From JAEUNX01 sp034004685 (lineage in GTDB: Bacteria; Pseudomonadota; Gammaproteobacteria; Burkholderiales; Rhodocyclaceae), in contig JAVEWG010000035.1 of the NCBI GenBank assembly GCA_034004685.1, forward strand, positions 1 through 36,345: a stretch of DNA of 36,345 nt, in the 5' to 3' direction. Shown here piece by piece: positions 1-8,476 of the stretch. Made by a program: the position numbers and the translations under genes. The notes beneath the pieces are model-generated. The model did not search any database. It was not told the origin of the DNA and saw only the letters and a program-made list of their open reading frames with translations. Positions within the stretch are counted from its first letter, which is position 1, and each line of letters starts with the position of its first letter.

Positions 1-825
1 GGGGATGGCCTGCGCCTGTGGAACGCCACCGGCAACCTGATCGAAGGCAATGAATTCCGCCAGGTGCGGGATCTCACCATCACCAACTCGCCCCGCAACC
101 GTGTTCTCCGCAATCGGGTGAACGATAGCCGGCGGGCCCTGAACTTCCTGTTCTCGGGGCGCAGTCTGGTGGCGGGCAACCGCCTGGAGCGCATCGAGGC
201 CGGCATCGTGGTGATCAACTCCGACGGCTTCATCCTGCGGGACAACCAGGTCCTCCACGCCATGAGCGCCGGTGGCACCGGCATTGCCCTCAAGGAAACC
301 ACCGCCGCCCTGGTGGAGCGCAACCAGATCATCCATTGCGCGGTGGGCATCTACTCCGACGCGCCGGCCCATCCCACCAACCGCCTGGTGCTCCACGCCA
401 ACCGGGTGGCCCACAACATCACCGGGGTCAGTTTCCAGGGCCAGCGGGGCGGCCGCATCGTGGTGGGCAACCGCTTCGAGCACAACCTGTGGAACGTGGC
501 CTCCAGCAACGCCGGTGACCCGGAGCAGGAAGCCTGGTATCTGAACTCCTGGGACGACTACCAGGGTTTCGACCGGAATGGAGACGGAATCGGGGATAGC
601 CCCCACGACATCCTGGAACACGCCGACCGAATCTGGCAGGAAACCCCGGCGGCCCGCTTCTTCCGCAATTCACCCTTGCTGGAACTGGTGGATTTCCTGG
701 AGCGGCTGGCACCCTTTTCCCATCCGACCCTGGTGGTGCGGGATCGGGCGCCCCGCATGGCACCCGTGCCGGTGGAGCTATCCACCCTGCCCCGGTCCCT
801 CAAGGCGATGGATGGGGCCGAGTAG
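1..825 (+). CDS. nosD: NosD, periplasmic copper-binding/maturation protein of nitrous oxide reductase (5' end missing)
   Basis: The reading frame is open from base 1, so the gene starts before the window; 274 codons plus stop remain. The sequence is a run of right-handed beta-helix (CASH/NosD) repeats of about 22 residues with the typical N-x-(L/I/V)-x-x-N pattern, for example RDNQVLH, LVERNQIIH and LHANRVAHN. The tail carries the NosD signature: a WDDYQGFDRNGDGIGDSPHD segment, then ADRIWQ, and a LLELVDFLERLAPFSHP end. NosD works in the periplasm with the NosFY ABC transporter in assembling the copper centres of N2O reductase, so a nos cluster is expected to the left. The gene is followed by 139 bp without coding sequence. 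Confidence 0.9.
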   Translation, partial: GDGLRLWNATGNLIEGNEFRQVRDLTITNSPRNRVLRNRVNDSRRALNFLFSGRSLVAGNRLERIEAGIVVINSDGFILRDNQVLHAMSAGGTGIALKETTAALVERNQIIHCAVGIYSDAPAHPTNRLVLHANRVAHNITGVSFQGQRGGRIVVGNRFEHNLWNVASSNAGDPEQEAWYLNSWDDYQGFDRNGDGIGDSPHDILEHADRIWQETPAARFFRNSPLLELVDFLERLAPFSHPTLVVRDRAPRMAPVPVELSTLPRSLKAMDGAE

Positions 826-895
826 GGTGCGCTCGCGCACCGCCCCACCGGGGCTTGGCGCGCAAGCGCCCGACGTTCCCGCGTAACCCGGTAGG

Positions 896-911
896 GTCGG
901 CTTCAGCCGAC
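896..911. repeat. REP-like intergenic hairpin, copy 1
   Basis: A perfect 7-bp inverted repeat (GTCGGCT, loop TC, AGCCGAC) preceded by GTAGG. Two other intergenic hairpins in this window (12545-12566 and 25796-25816) share the GTAGG/GTAAGG lead and the central TTCA. There is no T-run on either side, so it is not a clear intrinsic terminator, although it lies between the convergent nosD and protease genes. Confidence 0.5.
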
Positions 912-964
912 CAGGGCCGGCAGGCTTGGCGGCCCCAAGCCCGTCCCACGGTTTCCGTTTGGCC

Positions 965-2413
965 TCAGTTCAAGCGCACCGGGATGTAGATCCGCCCGTT
1001 GCCCCGCTGCACCAACAGGGCGAAGCGGTTGCCGGCCTGGTCCACCGCTTCCCGGAACTCTTCCGGGGCGATCACCGGCACGTTGTTGACCGCCAGGATC
1101 ACGTCCCCGCTCACCAGCCCGGCCTTGGCCGCCACGCCATTCACCGCTTCCACCACCAGGCCGCCCGGCACCGCCAGCTGGCGGGCTTCCTGGGGGGCCA
1201 GGGGGCGCAGGGCCAGGCCCAGCTTGCCGGCGGGGGCGGCGTCCTTCTTCGGGCCCCGGGGCGCGGCTGCCTCGGCGGTTTCCATGGCCCCCAGGGTCAC
1301 GGTGATGTCCCGGCTCTTGCGGTCCCGCCAGATCTGCAGGCGGGCGGCGCTGCCCGGGCGCATGTCGCCGATGACCCGGGGCAGGTCGGCGGAAGATTCC
1401 ACCTTGCCGCCATTGACCGCCAGCACCACGTCCCCCGCCTTGAGGCCAGCCTTGTCCGCCGGGCTGCCGGGCTCGACACCGGCCACCAGGGCGCCCCGGG
1501 CTTCTTCCAGGCCGAAGGACTGGGCCAGTTCCTTGTCCAGGCCCTGGATGGCAACCCCCAGGCGGCCCCGTTCCACCTTGCCGTGGCGCTGAAGCTGGTC
1601 CTTGACCTTCATGGCCACGTCGATGGGAATGGCGAAGGAAATCCCCATGAAGCCGCCGGAGCGGGAGTAGATCTGGGAGTTGATGCCGATCACCTCCCCG
1701 GCCAGGTTGAAGAGGGGCCCGCCGGAATTGCCCGGGTTGATGGCCACGTCGGTCTGGAGGAAGGGCACGAAGGTTTCATCCGGCAGGCGGCGGGCCTTGG
1801 CGGAGATGATGCCGGCGGTCACGGTGCTGTCGAAGCCGAAGGGGGAACCCACCGCCACCACCCATTCCCCCACCCGGGCCTGGTCGGCATCGCCGATCTT
1901 CACCGTGGGCAGGCCGCTGGCCTCCACCTTGAGCAGCGCTACGTCGGTGCGCTTGTCCACCCCTACCACCTTGGCCTTGAACTCCCGCTTGTCGGTGAGG
2001 CGCACCGTCACCTCGGTGGCTTCATCCACCACGTGGGCGTTGGTGAGCACGTAGCCGTCGGGGCTGACGATGAAGCCCGAGCCCACCCCCCGGTTGATCT
2101 GGTTGCCACCTCCCCTGGGGCCGCCGGGCAGGCCATGGCCGGGGACTCCGAAACGCCGCAGGAAATCGTAGAAGGGGTCGTCGGGGGAGAGGCCCAGTTC
2201 CGGCCGGGCCACCTGCTGGACCACGCTGATATTCACCACCGCCGTGCCCACCTGCTCCACCAGCTGGGAGAAGTCCGGCAGGCCGTAGCGGCTGACGGCG
2301 GTGGCTGGGGACGGGGGCGCGGCCGAGACCGAAAGGGGTTGGGTGGCGAACCCCGCCAGGACGAGGGACAGACCCAGGGCGGTCAGGGGGTAACGGAAAC
2401 GGACAGGGATCAT
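965..2413 (-). CDS. Do/DegQ-family periplasmic serine endoprotease
   Basis: 482 aa with an N-terminal signal peptide (hydrophobic core about residues 9-25, likely cleavage after VSA near residue 31). A trypsin-like domain follows with the catalytic triad His127 (LTNAHVVD), Asp157 (KRTDVALLKV) and Ser230 (NPGNSGGPL), then two PDZ domains. This is the HtrA/DegP/DegQ/MucD architecture: a periplasmic quality-control protease/chaperone. The region between the leader and the protease domain (PDDPFYDFLRRFG and a glycine-rich stretch) corresponds to the LA loop. The ATG at 2413 is chosen because AGGAA lies just upstream and the signal peptide starts there; an in-frame extension to 2494 would add 27 residues before the signal. 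Whether it is DegQ or MucD by orthology cannot be settled from sequence alone. The gene is divergent from oxyR. Confidence 0.93.
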   Translation of the reverse strand: MIPVRFRYPLTALGLSLVLAGFATQPLSVSAAPPSPATAVSRYGLPDFSQLVEQVGTAVVNISVVQQVARPELGLSPDDPFYDFLRRFGVPGHGLPGGPRGGGNQINRGVGSGFIVSPDGYVLTNAHVVDEATEVTVRLTDKREFKAKVVGVDKRTDVALLKVEASGLPTVKIGDADQARVGEWVVAVGSPFGFDSTVTAGIISAKARRLPDETFVPFLQTDVAINPGNSGGPLFNLAGEVIGINSQIYSRSGGFMGISFAIPIDVAMKVKDQLQRHGKVERGRLGVAIQGLDKELAQSFGLEEARGALVAGVEPGSPADKAGLKAGDVVLAVNGGKVESSADLPRVIGDMRPGSAARLQIWRDRKSRDITVTLGAMETAEAAAPRGPKKDAAPAGKLGLALRPLAPQEARQLAVPGGLVVEAVNGVAAKAGLVSGDVILAVNNVPVIAPEEFREAVDQAGNRFALLVQRGNGRIYIPVRLN

Positions 2414-2637
2414 GGCGGTTCCTATCGGACAACGAAGTCGGGGGCACCCTTCCCCGAGTAAGACCCGATTTCTCTGGGTGGGGTGCCCGGGCAATGCATT
2501 TTAGCTGGGGGCTGGGGAACGGAAATCAAGACCCTCCGGCCCGGCTTAAGGTTCCGCCCAGGGGCCGTGGATCTGCGCCAAGGGCGTGGGAGGGGGTAAG
2601 ATCAAAGCGTTGAACTCTCCCCGGGAAAGCGGCGCCC

Positions 2638-3555
2638 ATGACCCTCACCGATCTTCGCTATCTGGTTGCCTTGGCCCGGGAGCGCCATTTTGGCCGGGCG
2701 GCGGAAAAATGCCATGTGAGTCAGCCCACCCTGTCGGTGGCCATCAAGAAGGTGGAAGATGAGCTGGGGGTGATGCTTTTCGAGCGCAGCGCCACCGAGG
2801 TCAAGATCACCGAAACCGGCCGGCGGGTGGTGGACCAGGCCGAGAAGGTGCTGCTGGAGGCCTCCCAGATCAAGGAGATCGCCTCCGCTGGCAAGGACCC
2901 CCTGGCCGGGCCCCTGCGCCTGGGGGTGATCTACACCATCGCGCCTTATCTGCTGCCACGCCTGATCCCCAGGGTGCATGCCCTGGCGCCCCGGATGCCC
3001 CTGATCATCCAGGAAAACTACACCTCCCGCCTGGCCGATGCCTTGAAGCGCGGAGAGCTGGACGTGATCATCATCGCCCTGCCCTTCGAGGAGCCCGGGG
3101 TGGTGGCCCAGGCGGTCTACGACGAACCCTTCCGGGTGCTGATTCCCGCCGGTCATCCCTGGGAGGCGGAGGCGGCCATTGCCCCCGAGCAACTGGCGGA
3201 TGACCAGCTCCTCCTGCTGGGTTCGGGCAACTGCTTCCGGGAGCAGGTGCTGGAGGTATGCCCCGAATGCCGCAACGTGGGGGGCTTGCAGCGCACCCTG
3301 GAGGGCAGTTCCCTGGAGACCATCCGCCACATGGTGGCCACCGGCGTGGGGATCACGGTGCTGCCCAGCGCCGCCGCCGACGAGTTGCCCGGGCAGAACA
3401 GCCTGGTGGCGGTGCGGCCCTTCACCGAGCCTCAGCCCTTCCGGCGGGTGGCCATGGCCTGGCGGGTGACTTATCCCCGGGGCGGCGCCATCGACACCCT
3501 GCGGGCCGCCCTGCTGGAATGCAACCTGCCGGGAACCCACCCGGTGACGCGGTAG
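2638..3555 (+). CDS. oxyR: OxyR, peroxide-sensing LysR-type regulator
   Basis: 305 aa. The N-terminal winged helix-turn-helix (about residues 1-60; HFGRAAEKCHVSQPTLSVAIKKVE) is that of LysR-type regulators. The regulatory domain contains GSGNCFREQVLEVC, which places cysteines at residues 199 and 208, exactly the positions of the peroxide-reactive pair of Escherichia coli OxyR. A further Cys at 211 follows. OxyR forms a disulfide on H2O2 exposure and activates katG, ahpC, dps and similar genes. The ATG at 2638 is preceded by GGGAAAG. The gene is divergent from the Do protease, and a degraded dps sequence follows 60 bp downstream. Confidence 0.93.
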   Translation: MTLTDLRYLVALARERHFGRAAEKCHVSQPTLSVAIKKVEDELGVMLFERSATEVKITETGRRVVDQAEKVLLEASQIKEIASAGKDPLAGPLRLGVIYTIAPYLLPRLIPRVHALAPRMPLIIQENYTSRLADALKRGELDVIIIALPFEEPGVVAQAVYDEPFRVLIPAGHPWEAEAAIAPEQLADDQLLLLGSGNCFREQVLEVCPECRNVGGLQRTLEGSSLETIRHMVATGVGITVLPSAAADELPGQNSLVAVRPFTEPQPFRRVAMAWRVTYPRGGAIDTLRAALLECNLPGTHPVTR

Positions 3556-3615
3556 CGGATGGATATCTAATAAATTCATGGGATCAATTGGAATCATGAC
3601 GATCGGCTGATCACC

Positions 3616-3804
3616 ATGAACTCGTCGAGATCATGGCCGTCATGCCAGCGGGGGGACGGCCAGGAAGCAGTGGCGCGCACCGCCCGCGCCCTGATGCCCC
3701 TGGTGGACAAGGCCAGCGATGAACCCACCGCCGACCTCATCACCCTGCCCAGGCAGATCCATGAGAACAACGCCTGGATGTTGTGCAGCCTGCTGGAAGA
3801 ATGA
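3616..3804 (+). pseudogene. dps remnant (C-terminal quarter of a Dps-like ferritin)
   Basis: From about position 3658 the 62-codon frame reads GQEAVARTARALMPLVDKAS followed by DEPTADLI, and ends QIHENNAWMLCSLLEE. This matches the last roughly 50 residues of bacterial Dps proteins of the type ending (V/I)HEKTAWMLRSLLEE. The rest of the roughly 165-residue protein, including the N-terminal helices with the ferroxidase ligands, is absent: the 100 bp upstream hold no recognisable Dps sequence. Substitutions at usually constant places (LPRQ for TQRMQ, HENN for HEKT, MLCS for MLRS) suggest drift without selection. I read it as a non-functional relic. A short expressed peptide cannot be excluded, but there is no ribosome-binding site before 3616. 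Confidence 0.65.
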
Positions 3805-3902
3805 ACCCGGCCGTGAGCTAGTTCAGGGTGGCCCGCCGGGCCCTGGACTAGCCTAAAACAAGTAGGGATAAACACTCGGGAACAGGCCCAAGGGAGGGTT
3901 CC

Positions 3903-5048
3903 ATGGAGGCGTTGACCATCATCGGCAGTGGCTTGGCGGGTTATGCCCTGCTGCGGGAATTCCGCCGCCTGGACACCACCACCCCGGTTACCCTGCTCAC
4001 CAGCGAGGATGGGGCTGCCTACGCCAAATCCCGCCTGCCCGGCAGCCTGGCGGAGGGTCGCAGTGCCGCCGATCTGGTGGTGGCCAGCGCCGAACAGATG
4101 GCTCACCGCCATAACGCCCGGGTGATGCCCTACATCCGGGTGAGCGCCATCGACCGGACCCGCCGGGTGCTCAACACCAACCAGGGCGAGATGCCCTGGG
4201 GCCGCCTGGTCCTGGCAGTGGGGGCCGAGGCCCTGCGGCCCACGGCCCGGGGCAGCGGCGCCTCGCGCATCCTCACCGTCGCCAGCCTGTCCGATTACGC
4301 TTATTTGCGCGCCGAACTGGCTGGCCGCAAGCACGTCACCATCCTGGGGGGCCCCCTGTGGGGCTGCGAGTTCGCCGATGACCTGGCCCGGGCCGGCTGC
4401 CAGGTCACCCTGCTGGAACCCGGCCAGCGTCTGCTGCCCGGCCTCCTGCCGGGGCTGTGCGCCCAGCGCCTGGCCCAGGCCCTGGAGGCCGCCGGGGTGC
4501 GGGTGGTGCTGGATGAGGGGGCCCGGCGGGTGGATCTCGCGGTGGATCAGATGGAAGTGGCCACCTTCGGGGGGGCGGTGATTGCCGCTGACGTGGTGCT
4601 GGCCGCCCTGGGCTCCCGCCCCCGGGTGAGCCTGGCCCAGGCGGCGGGCCTGCCGGTGGGCCAAGGGGTGTGGGTGGATCGCCAGCTGCGTACCCCGGAT
4701 CCGGGGATCTTTGCCCTGGGGGAATGCGCCGAAGTGGCGGGGCGTCCCATCGAACTGGCGGCGGACATCGAGGCTGCCGCCCGGGTGCTGGCCCAGGTAT
4801 TGGCGGGCCGGGCGGCCCGGCTGGAGTGGTATCCCAGGGTGCGGCAACTGCCCCTGCGGGCCATCTCCATCACCCTGTGCGAGCCGCCGCCGGTGGTGGG
4901 CGAATGGCATGAGACCGCCACCGCCCGGGGGGTGCGGGCCCTGTTCCTGGACAAACAGGACAGCCTGCGGGGCTTCGTCCTGATGGGGGACGCGGTGGGG
5001 GAGGCGGAAAAGCTGGCGGCCCGCCTGCCCCGCCCCCGCCGGTCATGA
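3903..5048 (+). CDS. NAD(P)/FAD-dependent oxidoreductase, rubredoxin reductase-like
   Basis: 381 aa. The N-terminal FAD-binding dinucleotide fold has GSGLAGY at residues 8-14. A second fold for NAD(P)H has GGPLWGCE at 149-156, slightly degenerate compared with GGGxxGxE. The late FAD motif is present as IFALGECAEV. The overall plan and the YAKSRLPGSLAEG segment match FAD-dependent rubredoxin reductases (RubB/AlkT type), which pass electrons from NADH to rubredoxin for alkane hydroxylation or for oxygen and peroxide detoxification. No rubredoxin gene is adjacent, so the partner is unknown; with oxyR upstream, a role in oxidative stress is an inference. A strong AAGGGAGGG ribosome-binding site precedes the ATG at 3903. 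The stop overlaps the convergent MOSC gene by 6 bp. Confidence 0.82.
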   Translation: MEALTIIGSGLAGYALLREFRRLDTTTPVTLLTSEDGAAYAKSRLPGSLAEGRSAADLVVASAEQMAHRHNARVMPYIRVSAIDRTRRVLNTNQGEMPWGRLVLAVGAEALRPTARGSGASRILTVASLSDYAYLRAELAGRKHVTILGGPLWGCEFADDLARAGCQVTLLEPGQRLLPGLLPGLCAQRLAQALEAAGVRVVLDEGARRVDLAVDQMEVATFGGAVIAADVVLAALGSRPRVSLAQAAGLPVGQGVWVDRQLRTPDPGIFALGECAEVAGRPIELAADIEAAARVLAQVLAGRAARLEWYPRVRQLPLRAISITLCEPPPVVGEWHETATARGVRALFLDKQDSLRGFVLMGDAVGEAEKLAARLPRPRRS

Positions 5049-5711
5049 GCCGGGGCGATCCACCCAGGACACCCGGGCCTTGTTGGCCAGCTTGCGGGCC
5101 CAGTTGGGGCTGAGGCCCGGGGTGGCCAGCAGGGCTTCCACCTCCCGGCGCTCGGGCTTGCGGGCGTGGCTGGCCTGCCACAGGCGGGCCAGGCTGACTT
5201 CCGGGGCCGGCCGATCCACCAGTTCGAAAGCATCTCCGGGCCCCACCGTGCCCCCCTCCAGCACCCGGTAGTACCAGCCGGTGAGGCCTTCATCGGCGAT
5301 GAAGCGGGCCAGATCCTCGTCTCCCAGCTTGCGGTTGATCTTCCAGCAGGGCTGGCGCGGCTGGCTCACTTGAATCCGGCAGGGGCCCAGGCGGAAGATG
5401 TCCCCCACGCACACGTTGTGCTCGGTCCACCCCAGGGTGGACAGGTTCTCCCCCAGGGCTCCTGGGTTCATCGCCCCGGCTTGGCCGGGCCGGTGGGCGG
5501 CCAGCCGGGCGTAGTGTTCCGCCGGGTATTGGTGGAGGGCTTTCTCCGGCCCGCCGTGGTGTTCCCGGTCGCCTTGGCGATCCCCCGCGAAACCTTCCGG
5601 CCCCAGGATCAGGGGGCTGTCCGCCAAGGCCTTGAAGATGCCGCTCAATTCGCCTTCGGGCAGGAGGGGGCGCAGATCGCCAACGAACAGCTGGGGAATG
5701 GTGGGCTTCAT
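5043..5711 (-). CDS. MOSC domain protein, YiiM-like
   Basis: 222 aa. It carries the MOSC motifs of the YiiM group: HQYPAEHYARL near the start, GALGENLST in the core, and QPRQPCWKINRKL with the conserved cysteine that binds the molybdenum cofactor. The C-terminal segment is the short helical YiiM-type extension. YiiM proteins reduce N-hydroxylated bases such as 6-N-hydroxylaminopurine and so protect against mutagenic base analogues. The start ATG (5711) overlaps the stop of the upstream nucleoside deaminase in an ATGA arrangement, so the two genes are translationally coupled. A shared role in handling abnormal bases is a reasonable inference, because a base deaminase sits directly in front. 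Confidence 0.85.
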   Translation of the reverse strand: MKPTIPQLFVGDLRPLLPEGELSGIFKALADSPLILGPEGFAGDRQGDREHHGGPEKALHQYPAEHYARLAAHRPGQAGAMNPGALGENLSTLGWTEHNVCVGDIFRLGPCRIQVSQPRQPCWKINRKLGDEDLARFIADEGLTGWYYRVLEGGTVGPGDAFELVDRPAPEVSLARLWQASHARKPERREVEALLATPGLSPNWARKLANKARVSWVDRPGS

Positions 5712-6307
5712 GGGGTGGGATCCTGGCTTTCTCGCTGGGGGTTGTAGATGATCCCGCCGGCACGGGCGTAAATTTGCAGCACCTGGGCGGCCTGGGGGCG
5801 CAGCACGTCTTCCACGGTGGTGATGCCCCGACTGGCCAGGGCGCCCTGCCAGTCGGCGGGTTTCGCCCCCTCGTCGAAGCCCACCGCCCGGGCGTCTTCT
5901 TCCCGGGCCCCCACCACCAGCCGTCGCACCCCGGACCAGGGGATGGCCCCCAGGCACATGGCGCAGGGCGCGGTGGTGGTGACCAGTTCATGGGCCGCCA
6001 GCCCGGCCCGCCCCAGGTCGTAGCTCCCCAGCCGGCGCTGGGCCAGGCACAGGGCGACGATCTCGGCGTGAAGCACCGACAGCCCCTCGGCGATGACCAG
6101 GTTCACCCCCAGGGCCACCAGCCGGCCCGAATCCCGCTCGAACACGGCGGCGGCGAAGGGCCCGCCGCCTTCGGCCACGTTGCGGCGGGCCGCCTCGATC
6201 ACCATGGCCATCCGGTCGGACACCTCGGCCAAGACGTCCACCCCCGCCAGGAAGGGCCCCAGCCAGGGGGGAAGGGACAATTCGATCCGCTCGGGTTGAC
6301 TGGTCAT
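5708..6307 (-). CDS. nucleoside deaminase (CMP/dCMP/guanine deaminase family)
   Basis: 199 aa with the zinc-dependent cytidine deaminase fold: HAE at residues 80-82 (zinc ligand and proton-shuttle Glu) and PCAMC at 114-118 (two cysteine ligands). The surrounding LVTTTAPCAMCLGAIPWSGV resembles guanine deaminases and tRNA-adenosine-deaminase relatives; the exact substrate cannot be told. The ATG at 6307 is preceded by GGGGGA, and an in-frame extension to 6340 is less likely. It lies 36 bp after feoB on the same strand and overlaps the MOSC gene by 4 bp, so feoB, deaminase and MOSC probably form one transcript. Confidence 0.85.
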   Translation of the reverse strand: MTSQPERIELSLPPWLGPFLAGVDVLAEVSDRMAMVIEAARRNVAEGGGPFAAAVFERDSGRLVALGVNLVIAEGLSVLHAEIVALCLAQRRLGSYDLGRAGLAAHELVTTTAPCAMCLGAIPWSGVRRLVVGAREEDARAVGFDEGAKPADWQGALASRGITTVEDVLRPQAAQVLQIYARAGGIIYNPQRESQDPTP

Positions 6308-6343
6308 GAAATCCCCCGACTCCAATATCGATAGACCCAAAGG

Positions 6344-8413
6344 CTACAGGATCAATTCCAGGGGCAGGCGCACCGCCAGGGCCACCGTCAGGGCCGCGCC
6401 GATGGACAGCGCCACCGAGAAGGCCGCCTCGCGCCAGCCCAGGAGCTTGAGCATCATGGCAAAGGTGGACACGCAGGGCACGTAGAAGGTCAAAAAGACC
6501 AGGAAGGTGGCGATCTGGGTGGTGTCCAGCACGCCCGCCAGCTCCTGGGTGCCCAGGGCCTGGAACACCATCAGCAAGGACAGTTCCTTGCGCAGCACGC
6601 CAAACAGGATCGGCACCCCCAGCACCATCGGCAGCCCCAGCCACCAGCTGGTGATGGGGGTCAGGGCCAGGTTGATCCAGGCGTCCGCGCCGAAGTGGGC
6701 CAGCAGGGCCAGCACCACGCTGCCCGCCACCAGGAGGGGCAGCACGATGGTGACGATGTCCCGGCTGCGCTCCCAGGTCTGGGCCAGCAGGGCCCTCAGG
6801 GTGGGCAGGGCGTAGGGGGGGATCTCCTGGATCATGCCCGGGGTGGTTTCCGGATAGCGCCGCTTGAGGAGCTTGCCGATCAGGCTCACCACGATGGGGG
6901 CCAGCATGAACAGGCCGAACACCCCCAGGCCCCCCAGATACTTGCCCCCCAGGGCCAGCAGGATGGCGGAGCGGGCGGAGCAGGGCAGAAAGGTGATGAG
7001 CAGGGCCGCCACGGTGCGGTCCCGGCCATGGGTGACGGCGGCGGTGGCCGCCAGGGCCGGTACGTTGCAGCCCAGGCCCATCAGGAAGGGCAGGGCCACC
7101 CCGCCGTGGAGCCCCAGGCGGTGAAAGCCCCGGTCCACCACGAAGGCCACCCGGTGCATGATCCCCGACTCTTCCAGGAAGACCAGCAGCAGCACCAGGG
7201 GAATCATGTAGGGGATGACGATCCCGGCCAGGCCGATGAAGCTGTCCAGGGTGGCCCGCCCCAGGAGGCCCGCCAGGCTGGTGGGTTGCCAGGGTTCGGC
7301 CCAGGCGATCAGGCGGGCCACAGTGAGGCCGTCCAGGAAGGCGCTCACCTCGAAAACGAAGAACAGCACCAGGGCAAAGATCGCCAGGCTGCCGGCCAGG
7401 CCCCAGCGGGGATGGAGGAACAGTTCATCGGCCCAGCGCTGCCAAGAGGGCAGATCCTTGCCACCCCCCGGCCGGCTGACCGCTTCGAAGAGCAGGGCGG
7501 CCCGGTGGTGGCGGTCGGCGTGGATTTCCTCTTCGAGGGGGCGGGGCAAGGCGGCGTTGGCGGCCTGTCGGGCGGCCAGCAGGGCGCCGTGTCGCCCGGG
7601 GAAATGGCAGGCCAGCTCCTGGGTGAAGTAGTCGTCGTTCTCCGCCAGTTGCAGGGCAAGAAAGGCCGGCGGCACGGCGAAGGCGCCGGCCACTGCGGGA
7701 TCGGCCGCGATGGCGCCAATGGGGGCCAGGGGGCCGGCGATGTGGGGGCTCGGGCTCTGGGGCGAGGGGGGACGCTTCTCCCGGGCGGCCCGCACCACCG
7801 TGGAAAACAGGTCCGCCAGGCCGATGCCCATGTGGGCCACGGTGGGTACCACCGTAACGCCGAGCTTTTCTGCCAGCAGGCGGACGTTGATGAACAGCCG
7901 CTTGGAGCGGGCCTCGTCCATCCGGTTGAGGGCCACCACCATGGGCTTGCCCAGCTGGGCCAGTTCCAGGGCCAGCTCCAGATCCCGCTCCAGGGCAGTG
8001 GCATCCATCACCAGCAGCAGCACATCCGGCGCGGCGAAGGGGGCTTCCGGCTGGTGGGCTTCGTGGCGGGCGATGTCCGGCCAGCGGTCGCCCCACAGCA
8101 GATACTTGAGCACCACCGGAACATCGCCCCCGAGGCGATGGAAAGTGTCGATGGTGGGCAGGTTCACCAGGGAAATCTGGTCCAGGCCCACCTCCACCTG
8201 GCACTCCTCGTAGCCCGGACCCACCCCGGCCAGCCGGTCATGGGCCACGGCGGTGGCCGAGGCGGCGCGGAAGATCCGGCTCTTGCCGGCGCCCGGCTGG
8301 CCGATCAAGGCCACCCGGGGGCGCCGCGCGCCGCGCAACAGGGGGCCAACCAAGGGAATGGCGTGGGGAGGATGGGACAAGATCGCCTGCCGGGTGAATG
8401 GGAACCGCCCCAT
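6344..8413 (-). CDS. feoB: FeoB-like ferrous iron transporter
   Basis: 689 aa. An N-terminal G domain (P-loop GQPGAGKS at residues 38-45; G4 motif NRMD at 162-165) is joined to a membrane domain from about residue 335 with eight or more hydrophobic segments. FeoB hallmarks are GLGCNVPA at 445-452, LPCSARSAILLALGG, and FGVLRKELSLLM near the C terminus. FeoB imports Fe2+ across the inner membrane. The G domain is divergent: GxPNxGK is replaced by GQPGAGKS and the G3 segment reads LVNLPTID (81-88) instead of DLPG. No feoA lies beside it. The ATG at 8413 has only a weak ribosome-binding site, but no better start is visible. GTPase activity may be altered; the transporter assignment itself is firm. 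Confidence 0.88.
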   Translation of the reverse strand: MGRFPFTRQAILSHPPHAIPLVGPLLRGARRPRVALIGQPGAGKSRIFRAASATAVAHDRLAGVGPGYEECQVEVGLDQISLVNLPTIDTFHRLGGDVPVVLKYLLWGDRWPDIARHEAHQPEAPFAAPDVLLLVMDATALERDLELALELAQLGKPMVVALNRMDEARSKRLFINVRLLAEKLGVTVVPTVAHMGIGLADLFSTVVRAAREKRPPSPQSPSPHIAGPLAPIGAIAADPAVAGAFAVPPAFLALQLAENDDYFTQELACHFPGRHGALLAARQAANAALPRPLEEEIHADRHHRAALLFEAVSRPGGGKDLPSWQRWADELFLHPRWGLAGSLAIFALVLFFVFEVSAFLDGLTVARLIAWAEPWQPTSLAGLLGRATLDSFIGLAGIVIPYMIPLVLLLVFLEESGIMHRVAFVVDRGFHRLGLHGGVALPFLMGLGCNVPALAATAAVTHGRDRTVAALLITFLPCSARSAILLALGGKYLGGLGVFGLFMLAPIVVSLIGKLLKRRYPETTPGMIQEIPPYALPTLRALLAQTWERSRDIVTIVLPLLVAGSVVLALLAHFGADAWINLALTPITSWWLGLPMVLGVPILFGVLRKELSLLMVFQALGTQELAGVLDTTQIATFLVFLTFYVPCVSTFAMMLKLLGWREAAFSVALSIGAALTVALAVRLPLELIL

Positions 8414-8476
8414 GGTCCGGACTGGAAGGCGGGCCTGTCAATGACCGCGTGTTTCCGGCCCCGGGCCGGGGCCGAA

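Noticed and set aside
926..2461. 511-codon plus-strand open frame
   Set aside because: Antisense to the Do protease, whose triad and PDZ domains are clear; composition is typical of a high-GC shadow frame (rich in His, Gly and Gln).
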